From positions 1,872,299 through 1,936,298 of the forward strand of contig CM039464.1 in the NCBI GenBank assembly GCA_022414725.1: a DNA stretch of 64,000 nucleotides, written 5' to 3'. The position numbers were made by a program, and so were the translations under genes. The notes under the pieces were generated by a model that was given only the letters and a program-made list of their open reading frames with translations, did not search any database and was not told the DNA's origin. This document shows positions 1 to 10,765 of this stretch, piece by piece. The stretch's first letter is position 1; every line of letters begins with the position of its first letter. The DNA is from Microglena sp. YARC. Its lineage: Eukaryota > Chlorophyta > Chlorophyceae > Chlamydomonadales > Chlamydomonadaceae.

Positions 1-3000
1 ACGAGCACTACAGCGTTACTCTCTTTGACGACATTGCTGATTCTATCACGTGAGTATTGCCCCTGCATGTGCTTGTGCAGCGGCGGCGGTGGGTTGTGTG
101 GGTGGGTGGGGTTGGGGGGGGGGATGGTGGTGGTAATGGGTGTGATGAAAAGTAATGATAACACCTGGTGGGGTATGGTATTAAGAGAGCCCTGTCTTAC
201 AGTGGTAGGGAACAAGCTGGGTGATGATGATTACACTGGTGTTGAAGCTGGTGCTATCATGGGAGTTTTGCCCCTGCATGTGCTTGCATGGTGGGTTGGG
301 GGGGAGGGGGGCTGTGATGGTGGTGGTAATGGGTGTGTGGTGGAAACTAATGATAACGCCTGATGGGGTGTGGTATTAAGAGAGCCCCGTCTTACAGTGG
401 TAGGGAACAAGCTGTGTGATGATGATTACACTGGTGTTGAAGCTGGTGCTATCATGGGAGTATTGCCCCTGCATGCGCTTGCGCGGCGGTGGTGGTGGGT
501 TGTGTGTGGGGGGGGGGGGGGGGGGGCTATACACAAACCACTACCTGACCCAAGTCAAGGTCCCGACCCACACCGACCCACAATAGCCCTACTCACCCAC
601 TCCACCCACCCCTCAATCCTCTTCTTCTCTGTAGCTATGCCAACCACTACCTGGCCCAAGTCAAGGTCCCAACCCACAACAATCCACCCACTCCACACTA
701 ACCCATCCACTCCACACAAACCCACACAAACCCACACAAACCCTCACAAAACCAACCCACACAAACCTATCCACACAAACCCAACCCACACAAACCCATC
801 CACTCCACACAAACCCACACAAACCCTCACAAAACCAATCCACACAAACCTATCCACTCCACACAAACCCAACCCACACAAACCCAACCCTTACAAACCT
901 ATCCACTCCACACAAACCCACACAAACCCTCACAAACCCGACCCACACAAACCTATCCACTCCACACAAACCCAACCCACACAAACCTATCCACTCCACA
1001 CAAACCCACACAAACCCAACCCTAACAAACCTATCCACTCCACACAAACCCAACCCACACAAACCCACACAAACCTATCCACTCCACACAAACCCTAACC
1101 ACACAAACCCATCCACTCCACACAAACCGACACAAACCCAACCCACACAAACCTATCCACTCCACTCAAACCCAACCCACACAATCCCATCCACTCCACA
1201 CAAACCCACACAAAACCAACCCTTACAAACCTATCCACTCCACACAAACCCAACCCACACAAACCCATCCACTCCACACAAACCCACACAAACCTATCCA
1301 CTCCACACAAACCCAAACCACACAAACCCATCCACTCCACACAAACCGACACAAACCCAACCCACACAAACCTATCCACTCCACTCAAACCCAACCCACA
1401 CCAACCCATCCACTCCACACAAACCCAAACCACACAAACCCAAACCACACAAACCCATCCACTCCACACAAACCCACACAAAACCACCTGGTGCATCAGC
1501 TATGCCACCTACCCACTCACTCACCCAAGCTCTCTACCACGCACAAACCCACCTCTACCTCGCCCACACCAACCCACCCCTCAATCCTCTGCTTCTCTGT
1601 AGCTACGCCAACCACTACCTGGCCCCCATCAAGGTCCCAACCTCTGAGGTGGCAGCGGCACTGGCGGCGTTTGCCAAGTTCAAGCACGAGCGTGCAGATC
1701 TGCTCCTGACTCTGTCCAGGTAAAAACAGCTGTCTGAGTCAGTGTCTGTGGCTATTTTGTATCTAGGTAAAAACAGCTGTCTGTGTCTGTGGCTATTTTG
1801 TATCCAGGTAAAAACAGCTGTCTGTGTCTGTGTCTGTGGCTATTTTGCATCCAGGTAAAAACAGCTGTCTGTGTCTGTGTCTGTGGCTATTTTGTATCCA
1901 GGTAAAAACAGCTGTCTGTGGCTGTGGCTGTGTCTGTGTCTGTGGCTATTTTGTATCCAGGTAAAAACAGCTGTCTGTGTCTGTGTCTGTGGCTATTTTG
2001 TATCCAGGTAAAAACAGCTGTCTGTGTCTGTGTCTGTGGCTATTTTGTATCCAGGTAAAAACAGCTCTCTGTGTCTGTGTCTGTGGCTATTTTGTATCCA
2101 GGTAAAAACAGCTGTCTGTGTCTGTGTCCGGCTATTTTGTATCCAGGTAAAAACAGCTGTCTGTGTCTGTGGCTATTTTGTATCCATGTAAAAACAGCTA
2201 CCTGTGTCCGGCTATTTTTAATTGTGTAAGGCTATTTTTTCATTTAAGACTGGTGAAGGCTATTTCAGATATGGTCCTGACTCTGTCCAAGTAAGATCAG
2301 CTACCTGTGTTGGCTATTTTATTTCTATACGGCTATTTTTTCATTTATGACTGCTTAAGGCTATTTCAAACATGGTCCTGACTCTGTCCAAGTAAGATGA
2401 GCTACCTGAGTTGGCTATTTTAAATTGTTTATGGCTATTTCAGGCTACTTGGGGCTGTACTAGACATGTTTCTGACTCAGTCCAGGTATGAGCAGCTACC
2501 TGTTGTTTTCTATTGAAGGCTCTGTCAGGCTATTTTAGACTGGTTAAGGCTATGTTAGATGTGTTCCTGACTCTGTCCAGGTAAGAATAGCTACCTTTTG
2601 GGGGCTGTTAAAAAGCTGTCGGGCTATTTTAGACTGGTTCAGGCTATGTTAGATGTGTTCCTGACTCTGTCCAGGTAAGAATAGTTACTTGTGCTAGGCT
2701 TTTTTTTTATAGATAAAGGCTATTTCAGGCAACTGTGGGCTATATTAAATATGCTCATGATTCTGTCCAGGTAAGAACACTTCAAACTCTTCTAAGACCC
2801 TTTTAAGACACTTGATTTTGATAGGTCTACCTGCAATCTACATACATATATGAACAGGTATGGATAGGTCTACCTGCAATCTACATACATATATGAACAG
2901 GTATGGATAGGTCTACCTGCAATCTACATACATATATGAACAGGTATGGATAGGTCTACCTGCATTCTACATACATATATGAACAGGTATGGATAGGTCT

Positions 3001-4749
3001 ACCTGCAATCTACATACATATATGAACAGGTATGGATAGGTCTACCTGCAATCTACATACATGTATGAACAGGTATGGATAGGTCTACCTGCAATCTACA
3101 TACATATATGAACAGGTATGGATAGGTCTACCTGCAATCTACATACATGTATGAACAGGTATGGATAGGTCTACCTGCAATCTACATACATATATGAACA
3201 GGTATGGATAGGTCTACCTGCAATCTACATACATATATGAACAGGTATGGATAGGTCTACCTGCAATCTACATACATATATGAACAGGTATGGATAGGTC
3301 TACCTGCAATCTACATACATATATGAACAGGTATGGATAGGTCTACCTGCAATCTACATACATATATGAACAGGTATGGATAGGTCTACCTGCAATCTAC
3401 ATACATATATGAACAGGTATGGAGAGGTCTACCTGCAATTTACATACATATATGAACAGGTATGGATAGGTCTACCTGCAATCTACATACATGTATGAAC
3501 AGGTATGGATAGGTCTACCTGCATTCTACATACATGTATGAACAGGTATGGATAGGTCTACCTGCAATTTACATACATATATGAACAGGTATGGATAGGT
3601 CTACCTGCAATCTACATACATGTATGAACAGGTATGGATAGGTCTACCTGCAATCTACATACATATATGAACAGGTATGGATAGGTCTACCTGCAATCTA
3701 CATACATATATGAACAGGTATGGATAGGTCTACCTGCAATCTACATACATGTATGAACAGGTATGGATAGGTCTACCTGCAATCTACATACATATATGAA
3801 CAGGTCTACCTGCAATTTGTCTACATACACATATGAACATGTAGGGTCAAAAACAAAACGCCCAAGAAACTTGGTCAATCCAAGCTTGCTGCTGCTATCT
3901 AGGCTTTGTCTCAATAGTAGAGCTCGATGAAATGACGTGTGAAGGTGCCGGGGGGGGGGGGGGGGGGGGGGGGTCCTCCCCCTGGAGGAGGGTTTTTGGC
4001 CTGGTCCATATGTCGTCCATATACGTATTAACATGCTTGGTGACTTTCCCCAGCTGCAGCGTACAGGAGGGTCCCCTGAACACATCGCCCCTCAAGGCGT
4101 TATCTTTTTTTAAACAAATATATAGGGACCGGCAAATCCTATGATGCTGACCAAGGAGGATTATGATATCATATGATATCATACAAATATCATATGATTT
4201 AAAATCATATGATATGATGCCCTAGGCCAAAGTTTTCTAGTCAGACCGCCGGCATCGTATGGTATCATATGATGACATGATATCATAGGATATCATATTG
4301 CCTATCCCTACATATATATGACATACCTGCAGGGGCATCTCCGAGGTTGGCCTGTCCAAGCTTACTGCTGACGCGCGCAAGGAGGCTGTGGTGCAAGCTT
4401 TGCGAGCCCTCGACTCTTTCAACTTCTACCCAGAGCAGGTGGATGCCCTCCTGTACTACGCCAATGCCGAGGTACGTGTGTAGGGGCACTACTGCCTGAG
4501 GGGTCTGCCTGTGTGTATGTTAACAGTCCGTGGGGTAGCTACATATGGTTTGGTAAGGGAAATAGATAATAATAATATGGTTTGTTTGGTAGCTATGGCC
4601 TCCTGTACAGGAGTGCATTCTTGCCACTCGTCGCATGGAGGAGTCCCTACCGCCTGGAGGGTGACACTTACTAAGTGACTTTCCCCATTGTGGCGTACGG
4701 GAGGGTCCCCTTAACACCACGCCCCTCCAGGTGGTATCTTTTTTAGAGT

Positions 4750-4780
<31 letters not shown>

Positions 4781-6598
4781 GGGTAAGGGACTGCGGTGCC
4801 AGGCCTAGACTCTATCAACTTGAACTCTGAGCGAGTGGATGCCCTCATGTCAGAGCTTATTTTCCGCTACCAGTAGCGATCTGTATGTTGTATGAATAGG
4901 GTTGGGGGGGGGGTAAGGGACTGCGGTGCAAGCCTTGCGAACCCTCGACTCTTTCAACTTGTACCCAGAGCAAGTGGATTCCCTCCTGTCAGAGCTTATT
5001 TTCCACTACCAGTAGCAATCTGTGTGTTGAATAAATAGGGTTGGGGTTGGGGGGGGGATAAGGGACTGCGGTGCAAGCCTTGCGAACCCTCGACTCTTTC
5101 AACTTGTACCCAGAGCAAGTGGATTCCCTCCTGTCAGAGCTTATTTTCCACTACCAGTAGCAATCTGTGTGTTGAATAAATAGGGTTGGGGTTGGGGGGG
5201 GGATAAGGGACTGCGGTGCAAGCCTTGCGAACCCTCGACTCTTTCAACTTGTACCCAGAGCAAGTGGATGCCCTCCTGTCAGCTTATTTTCCGCTACCAG
5301 TAGCGATCTGTGTGTTTCATGAATTGGGTTTGGGGGGGGGGGGGGGGGGGGGGACTGCGGTGCAAGCCTTGCGAGCCCTCGACTCCTTCAACAAATACCC
5401 TGAGCAAGTGGATGGCCTCCTGTCAGAGCTTATTTTCCGCTACCAGTAGCGATCTGTGTGTTGTATGATGGACGTGCTATTACTTGGCAGTTTATGCTAG
5501 TCCCTACTCATATTTTGCCGTTTATGCTAGTCCCATTTCAGTCACGCCAAGCTTACACTTAACCCAGTGTTCTCATCCTACCACCTCACATCCATCGACT
5601 CACCTTTTCATCAAGTGCAGGCAGCTCATCCTACCATCTCACATCCATCCACTTACTTTTCCGCCTTCATCGAGTGCAGGCAGCAAACTACAGTGCTGAT
5701 GAGATGAAGGACGTCCATCGCATTCAGTGGGCCGTTGAGGCGCAGTCTGGAGGCAAGCTTTCCACCTACGTTGCCAACCATGAGGAGGACAGCGTCCACT
5801 GGTAGGTGTTGGTTTGTATGTATGTATGTATGTATGTATGCAGTCCAGGGGTAGGCCAAGTAGGCTAACGGGACTTGCCCAACCATGATAGTTTGCGTGT
5901 TGGTAAGTAAATGTGTGTGTCTGTCTGTCTGTGAGGGGGTAATAGCCTCGACTGGTGGGTGCAAGTGTACGTGAGTTTTTAATTGAGCACGTGTCTGTGT
6001 TTGGGGATTAGCGTCAACTGGTGGGTGCAGGTGTATGTGTGTTTGTGCAAGTGTATGTATGTGTGTTTTTAAGTGCGCACATGCCTGTCTGTGCCTGCCT
6101 CTGTGTCTCAGTCTCTGTTTCTGTCTGTACGCTACAATAGACTGCAAGGTATGAATAAAAACTATCCCCCTCCCTGCAACGAGGTATGAATACAAAAGAA
6201 TGGCCTCGGTTTTTGTTTTTTCGAGGTGCGAGTTGTTCAGTTGAGTTGCTGAGTTGCGAGCTGTTGAGTTGTTGTGTCGCGAACTTCAAGTTGAGCTGGT
6301 TGTTGTTGAGTTGCGAGTTGTCTATTTCAGTATTTCTGTTGAGTTGCTGAGTCGCGAGTTGTTGAGTTGCTGTTGAGTCGCGAGTTCACAGCTTATCGAT
6401 TGCGGGTGTAACCCTCAGGTCTCTTGTACATTGAGGGCGGTAATAACAATTCCCCTCCCTGCAATAAAACCAATCCCCCTCATTCCCTGCAGGTATGGCC
6501 ACCACAACCAGGCCCCTGCTTCTTACGACCTCTACGTTTTCCGTGACAAGCTTGTGCCCAGCAGCTATTCTCCTGCCACGATGAGGTCCAAGCAGTGA
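1..6598 (+). CDS. Unrecognised protein, last five exons (5' end outside window)
   Basis: Five exons join with matching phases: 1-49, 1603-1719, 4333-4471, 5680-5801 and 6493-6598 (TGA at 6596-6598). All donors are GT (gtgagt, gtaaaa, gtacgt, gtaggt) and all acceptors are AG. The joined product is about 176 residues, starting mid-protein near EHYSVTLFDDIAD, running through the helical, charged exon 2 (AFAKFKHERADLLLTLS) and exon 3 (QALRALDSFNFYPEQVDALL), and ending SSYSPATMRSKQ. It is mostly soluble and helical, with a Tyr/His-rich stretch (HWYGHHNQ) near the C-terminus. No signal peptide, membrane segment or catalytic motif is visible. I do not recognise the family. The exon calls are supported by phase agreement at all four junctions and by normal codon usage. 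Copies of the exon edges fill the introns, so alternative splice sites exist. Confidence 0.72.
50..530 (+). repeat. Tandem donor-junction copies in intron 1
   Basis: The segment around the first donor (ctatcac|gtgagtattgcccc) recurs near 255 and 452 as ctatcatgggagtattgcccc, giving a unit of about 200 bp in three copies. The two internal copies have lost the exact GT donor. Each unit also carries, in reverse orientation, the SINE 3' module described at 14682 (near 147-215 and 349-410). A run of 18 or more G lies near 510-526. Confidence 0.6.
531..1602 (+). repeat. CCACTCCACACAAACCC minisatellite and acceptor copy in intron 1
   Basis: An A/C-rich array of short units (CCACTCCACACAAACCCA and shorter variants) runs from about 690 to 1480. 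It is preceded by a copy of the exon 2 acceptor plus about 45 bp of exon (ttctctgtag, then 635-680). The functional acceptor is taken to be 1601-1602 because only that copy continues into a full exon with a donor. Long open frames on either strand here are low-complexity artefacts. Confidence 0.75.
1720..2785 (+). repeat. Donor-junction tandem array in intron 2
   Basis: The end of exon 2 plus its donor (CTGTCCAG|gtaaaaacag) is repeated about 15 times. Units are about 40-60 bp (core tatccaggtaaaaacagc, then tgtctgtgtctgtggctatt) up to about 2180. Beyond that come longer, more diverged units of about 110 bp that still keep gactctgtccaggtaag. Only the first copy is attached to the open exon. Confidence 0.85.
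2818..3835 (+). repeat. 43-bp minisatellite, about 23 copies, intron 2
   Basis: A near-perfect 43-bp unit (aggtatggataggtctacct, then gcaatctacatacatatatg, then aac) repeats about 23 times. Variation is confined to a few positions (ata/gta, caat/catt). The core tacctgcaatc and the adjacent catatatga resemble the real exon 3 acceptor context at 4310-4332 (catatatatgacatacctgcag), so this may be an acceptor-side expansion. Confidence 0.9.
3836..4332 (+). repeat. Degenerate exon copy, SINE module and AT palindromes, end of intron 2
   Basis: Around 3868-3903 lies a decayed copy of the start of exon 3 (ttggtcaatccaagcttgct, against ttggcctgtccaagcttact in the exon). It is followed by a G run near 3950-3972 and a forward copy of the SINE 3' module (about 4030-4113, ending gcgttatctttttt). 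Then come AT-rich inverted repeats, including 12-bp perfect arms ATCATATGATTT and AAATCATATGAT at 4189-4213 with a single-base spacer. Confidence 0.55.
4472..5679 (+). repeat. Exon 3 edge copies (five) in intron 3
   Basis: After a forward SINE 3' module (about 4675-4742), five units of about 125-135 bp repeat the 3' half of exon 3 (ggtgcaagccttgcgaaccc, then the segment encoding YPEQVD). They begin near 4790, 4915, 5058, 5200 and 5350, separated by G runs and taaggga. Each unit continues past the exon edge into tcagagcttattttccgcta, and none has the real gtacgt donor. Bases 5461-5679 hold short direct repeats (tttatgctagtccc, ctcacatccatc) and the acceptor used at 5678-5679. Confidence 0.8.
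5802..6492 (+). repeat. Intron 4 with a dispersed repeat and GAGTTGC motifs
   Basis: This holds a (TATG)n run at 5816-5840, then a copy of a dispersed repeat (gtccaggggtaggccaagta through cttgcccaaccatgatag, about 5841-5893) that recurs at 21490, 22590 and 13180. A TGTGTG-rich stretch and irregular gagttgctgagttgcgagtt motifs follow at 6225-6390. The acceptor is ccctgcag at 6491-6492. Confidence 0.6.
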
Positions 6599-7319
6599 AA
6601 CTTTTGTTTTATTGTATGGTCTATCAGCCGACAGGCGGCATAAACCAGCTTGTTACAAACAGCTACGTAACTCTCGTGCCACTATAAGGTCCACGTATTA
6701 AATGTTTCTGGTCAAGTATTTAAATTTTCTGATCCTTCCGATTTGTTGGGGACCAGATATAGTGCTTTGAAGTAGCCCCTTCGGATATTCCAGAATTATC
6801 TTGCTTATTCGAGGTTGGCCATGTCCTGTTAGCCCCGTTGGCGACCCCCTGCCCCCTGGACTGTAACATACATACCGGAACATACTCGAACTTTCACTTC
6901 ACTGGTCACTGGTTGCTTCACTCCACTCTTCACTTCACTGGTCGCATGGCTGCTCGCCGGGACAAGATTGGATTGGATTGTGACATGGTTTGTCAGCCAA
7001 CTTCGGGTTGCCCAGTGCTCACTGTCTTCCAAATCCAAGTCCCCCCCTTCTCTCTCTCACCTAACATGCGTTCGGCTATCTCATGCCAGAGATTAAGCTA
7101 TCCTCCTTTGCAACCCTGATACTCCGTGTTGCACAACAGTTGGAATGTCTAAGACGAAGCAAAAGTAGCAACCAAGGTTGTGGTGTGGGCAAATCCAAAG
7201 GAGGAGAAAGCAGTTAACGACGAGGGTGGAGATGTAGATGGACAGAATCGAGTGGGAGATACCGGTAGATATACAGAAGGCTTTTGAAGTCGATCGTTGG
7301 GATCGTAGTTACTGATGTG
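6599..7319. other. Intergenic, no supported gene
   Basis: This is downstream of the first gene's stop. Bases 6800-6870 hold a weak copy of the ggttgg...ccccctggactgtaaca dispersed repeat also found near 13180, 14270 and 22600. No open frame here looks coding. Confidence 0.5.
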
Positions 7320-7535
7320 GTATGTTGACTCCTCGAGCCCTTTTTTTTGTTAGCCCCCTCTTCAAGAGGGCGGGACCCCCCAGGGGTGACCCGTTGTCCG
7401 TTTGTCTGACCGCCCCCTCGAGACAAAGCCTGACACGTCAGCAAACGGTCTTGTAACTAACTCGCTTCCGTTGCCCCCTATCGCTCCGTTGCGAACACTC
7501 CCCGCCATTTTTCAGCGTCGCTTGCGATGTTGCAC
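7320..7535 (-). mobile_element. MITE-like dispersed repeat, copy 1 of 3
   Basis: On the minus strand this matches the elements at 13590-13850 and 22735-22990. Shared blocks, in order, are gcagcgtcg...cgacgct, atggcggggagtg, a cgagttagttac...accgtttgctgacgtgtc block, and a GC-rich inverted repeat built from gggggctcccgccc and ggggggctccgcc. No coding capacity is seen. I could not fix exact ends or target duplications. Confidence 0.6.
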
Positions 7536-8175
7536 ATAACTTTTTTAAGTTGTAGCTGGAGGAAGCTGTCCTCTACCTCCCCTGAGATTCCGCGACCAGT
7601 AGCCTCCACCCCTTCCATGAACAGAAAGCGCCACTTTGAAGATACCAATATGCAATCCCCTTAATCCCTCTTCAGCAGAGCCCCTTAAGTCCCTCTTACC
7701 TCTTACCCCTAGTTGAACCAGGCTCTTTGTCCTCTCCTGTACCCTTGGTTTTCGTCCTGCCTTATGTAGTGAGAAAGAAAAAAAAACTCCATATATAACC
7801 TTGCCTTAGCCCATTAGTTCCTTAGCTCTGATGGCAGGTGTTTTTGTGGCGGTCTTGAACTCTCTTTCAGTACTACTTTACCTTAAAATAGTACTGCTGG
7901 GCGGTCCTCGGCTGTCCTGGCCTCCCAGGCAGATTCCCCGCTATACTGCCAGGCACCTTTTATTGTTGTCTTTCTTCATAGTCCTCCAGTTCCCTCTTTT
8001 CCACTTTTTCGGCTCAAAGCTGCCTGTTTGGAGTAGTTACCGCCCCCGTATTAGGGAGCAAACCCAGTACGGCAGGCGTACTGCCGGAGGCAGCGGAGGC
8101 GGGGGAGCCATTTAGCCCTAAGGGTTCGGCGCTTCGGAGGGCCCTCGGGAAACGCCAGCCGGCGATGCGCGTGAC
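7536..8175. other. Unassigned intergenic DNA
   Basis: No gene is supported. Near 7880-7950 a fragment (actgctgggc...ctatactgccaggcacc) resembles the repeats at 12330-12800. The block ggaggcgggggagccatttagccctaagggttcg (about 8092-8125) recurs at about 8747-8780 in the same orientation, flanking the minisatellite between them. Confidence 0.45.
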
Positions 8176-8645
8176 TCAGCGGCTCGGGACCGAGACCGAG
8201 ACCGAGGTGCGAGATCGAGACCGAGACCGACACCGAGGTCCGTGACCAAGGTCGAGACCCAGTTCCGAGACCGAGATCGAGGTCGAGACCGAGGTCCGTG
8301 ACCGAGACCGAGGTCCGTGACCGAGACCGAGATCCGAGACCCAGACTAGGACCGAGATCGAGGTCGAGACCGAGGTCAGTGACCGAGACCGAGATCCGAG
8401 ACCCAGACTAGGACCGAGACCGAGATCGAGGTCCGAGACCCAGACCAAGATCGAGACCGAGACCGAGGTCCGAGACCGAGACCCAGGTACGAGATCGAGA
8501 CCCAGGTCTAGGTCCGAGATCGAGACCCAGGTCTAGGTCCGAGATCGAGACCCAGGTCTAGGTCCGAGATCCAATCCCAGACCCAGGTCCGAGATCGAGA
8601 CCCAGACCGAGGTCCGAGATCGAATCCCAGACCCAGACCTACAGA
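8176..8645. repeat. GAGACCGAGGTCC minisatellite
   Basis: About 470 bp of imperfect short units built from gagaccgagaccgaggtccg, grading into gagacccaggtctaggtccg toward the 3' end. All six frames give low-complexity peptides, so it is not treated as coding. Confidence 0.9.
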
Positions 8646-8880
8646 CCCGCGCAGACCTCACAGGGGACCCCAAGGGGGGGCAGGGGGCGGCATTCTGGTT
8701 ACCGCCCTCAATGTAGGAGAGACTAGACGGCCACACCGGTCACACCGGAGGCGGAGCCATTTAGCCCTAAAGGGTTCGCGTCGACTTTAACATCCTTCGC
8801 AAGCCACCTGACAATGATTGCGAATGAGCGTTTCCCCGACCCACATGGCCATCTGCTATCGCCGTTGCAAACTGCGAACC

Positions 8881-9150
8881 TGCTCCTTGCGACCATGGAA
8901 ATTCCGCTTACCGATCTGCTAAACTTCGAACTGCGCGATTCATAAGCTCTGAAATTCCGACCGTCAAATGTGCTACTTGCGACCATGGAAATTCCGCTTA
9001 CCGATCTGCTAAACTTCGAACTGCGCGATTGATAAGCTCTGAAATACCGACCGTCAAATGTGCTACTTGCGACCATGCAAATTCCTCATACCGGTCAGCT
9101 AAACTTCGAACTGCGCAATTGATAAGCTCTGAATTTCCGACCGTCAAATG
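8881..9150. repeat. Exactly three 90-bp tandem copies
   Basis: Three copies (8881-8970, 8971-9060, 9061-9150) start tgct(c/a)cttgcgaccatg and end ccgaccgtcaaatg. They differ at a few positions and have no length change. On the minus strand the unit reads as an open 30-residue repeat, but there is no other support for coding. Confidence 0.9.
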
Positions 9151-9921
9151 TGACCAATAAACTTCCTACGAACACCGACCCAATTGTTTGTAGGGGCATA
9201 CTGCCCATCCCGAGACGCGCACACTTGCACTCCCTGGACACAAGTAATATGTGCGCACGAACTCATTCCTTTACTTACATTTTCCGTTTAAAGGCGTGTG
9301 GAATGCCAAACTGCTCTGCTGACGAATGTTCTGAACAGAAACGCCTGCTACCTTCAGCCTGTGTAACACCCAACGCTGCTGTACCCACTACCTTCCGCAA
9401 ACAGATAATCCGTGCCCTTACCACCACGCACAACCGAACCCAAAGCGGACGAAGAATCCAAGCACAACGACGGGCAGAGCACAGCGAAGAGCACTATAAT
9501 TACCACCGAACAGAGAGTAAGATAGCAACAGAGACGCTTCTCGAGTAAACACAGCCAGGACTCAATAAAGAGCCGCGGCCCCCCAGGCACCATTAGCAGA
9601 CAACCACGTGTCGGCAGCAAGCTTCTTAAATGATCTGCCGTCCCTTTAGGACGTGGACAGGAGTCTGGTTCGATTCTCCTACAGAACCACGCAGGTCATT
9701 GGGTTCCTGGTGGTATGTGCCATCTGCGGTTCGTCGTACCTGGGGCCCTGGGGGGCCCTAAGAGCTTCCACGGATTTGAACCCAAAGTTCCAACTCCTAT
9801 TGCGCATGATAATTTAATTATCACTAACCAAATCAGTATACAGATCACATGCAATTCTGAAAAATAACGTTTAATTACTAAGCATTACATCCACAAGCAA
9901 AACAAAAAATCAAGATCCTTA
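9151..9921. other. Unassigned; isolated box B-like motifs
   Basis: A 132-codon plus-strand frame at 9150-9548 has no recognisable domain and is probably chance. GGTTCGATTC near 9668 and, on the minus strand, GGGTTCAAATCC near 9790 match the RNA polymerase III B box, but neither sits in a foldable tRNA. They may be decayed SINE heads. Confidence 0.35.
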
Positions 9922-9925
9922 ACAT

Positions 9926-9980
9926 TACATTACATTACATTACATTACATTACATTACATTACATTACATTACATTACAT
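9926..9980 (-). repeat. (TGTAA)n LINE 3' tail
   Basis: About 11 perfect units, CATTA on the plus strand, sit directly at the 3' end of the LINE. Confidence 0.85.
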
Positions 9981-10231
9981 GTTAAAGTCTACTTGACACC
10001 GCGAGGGTGTATGAGACTCTGTGCTTTAAACAAAAAGAAAAGCACCCACAAAGCAAAAACCCCATTACATCAGGGGTGTGTCGAGGACAAACAAACCAAA
10101 CTCCCAACCACCGTTTTGGTGGCGTAGGTATTAAAACCCCTAGAGCAGGACCCAGATATCAACCACTTACAGTGGCGGAGGTAAGAAGCTAACAAATGAG
10201 AAGTCACAAGAAGAAGAAAAGGGATAATAAA

Positions 10232-10765
10232 TTACGGTGCCACTAAGCAGTCCAGGGCTTCCTGTCTTGCTCTTCTACAAGTAGAAAGATAGTCGGCTAG
10301 GTTGCTACAAAAAGACTTAGTGCCATTTCCATTCATAAAGGTTCTGAATGTGGAATCGCAGAATTCCACATTCCATACGGTTAAGTCGGTATCCTCATGG
10401 ACATGCCTATAAATATCTGTAAACAGCTTCTGGTAGCGAAGGCGAATATCATTATAAAAAGGGCACTCAAACATATGCATTTCATCCTCAGGTTTTTGGA
10501 ACCCACACATTTGACAGTGTCTCATTGAGCGAGGGATGTGTGCTCTATCCACCACCCTCATTCTTTCTGTGTTCAGCCAATGGGAACCCATTCTAAACTG
10601 TGCTATATAACGAATCTGATCCTGCTTATGTAAGGCAGATGTAAAGGGAATCAAGCCATTCTCATCATTGCTGTTGGCTGCGAACCATTTTTGGTATCGG
10701 AGGCGTTTAAAGCCAACCCTTCTCTCATCAGGGATGTCTCTAACTGCATTGGTGTCACTTGGGTA
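10232..10765 (-). pseudogene. LINE ORF C-terminal zinc-finger region
   Basis: This is the same frame as the reverse transcriptase, separated from it only by the TAG at 10766-10768. It contains a Cys/His cluster (CQMC, then HMFEC 12 residues on) of the kind found at the C-terminus of many LINE polyproteins, preceded by RMGSHWLNTERMRVVDRAHIP. It ends DCLVAP with a stop near 10232. In an intact element it would be continuous with the RT. Confidence 0.8.

Noticed and set aside
2818..3835. Regular 43-bp repeat considered as a CRISPR-like array
   Set aside because: The whole unit is repeated with no variable spacers, and it lies in a eukaryotic intron.
7831..8115. 94-codon frame with a hydrophobic segment
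   Set aside because: It overlaps a dispersed repeat related to 12330-12800 and runs into the GGAGGCGGGG block. No start context, splice site or domain supports it.
9150..9548. 132-codon frame
   Set aside because: It starts inside a tandem-repeat edge and has no recognisable domain. The composition gives no support.
9745..9815. Minus-strand tRNA candidate with GGGTTCAAATCC
   Set aside because: The T stem does not pair beyond two bases and no acceptor stem can be found.
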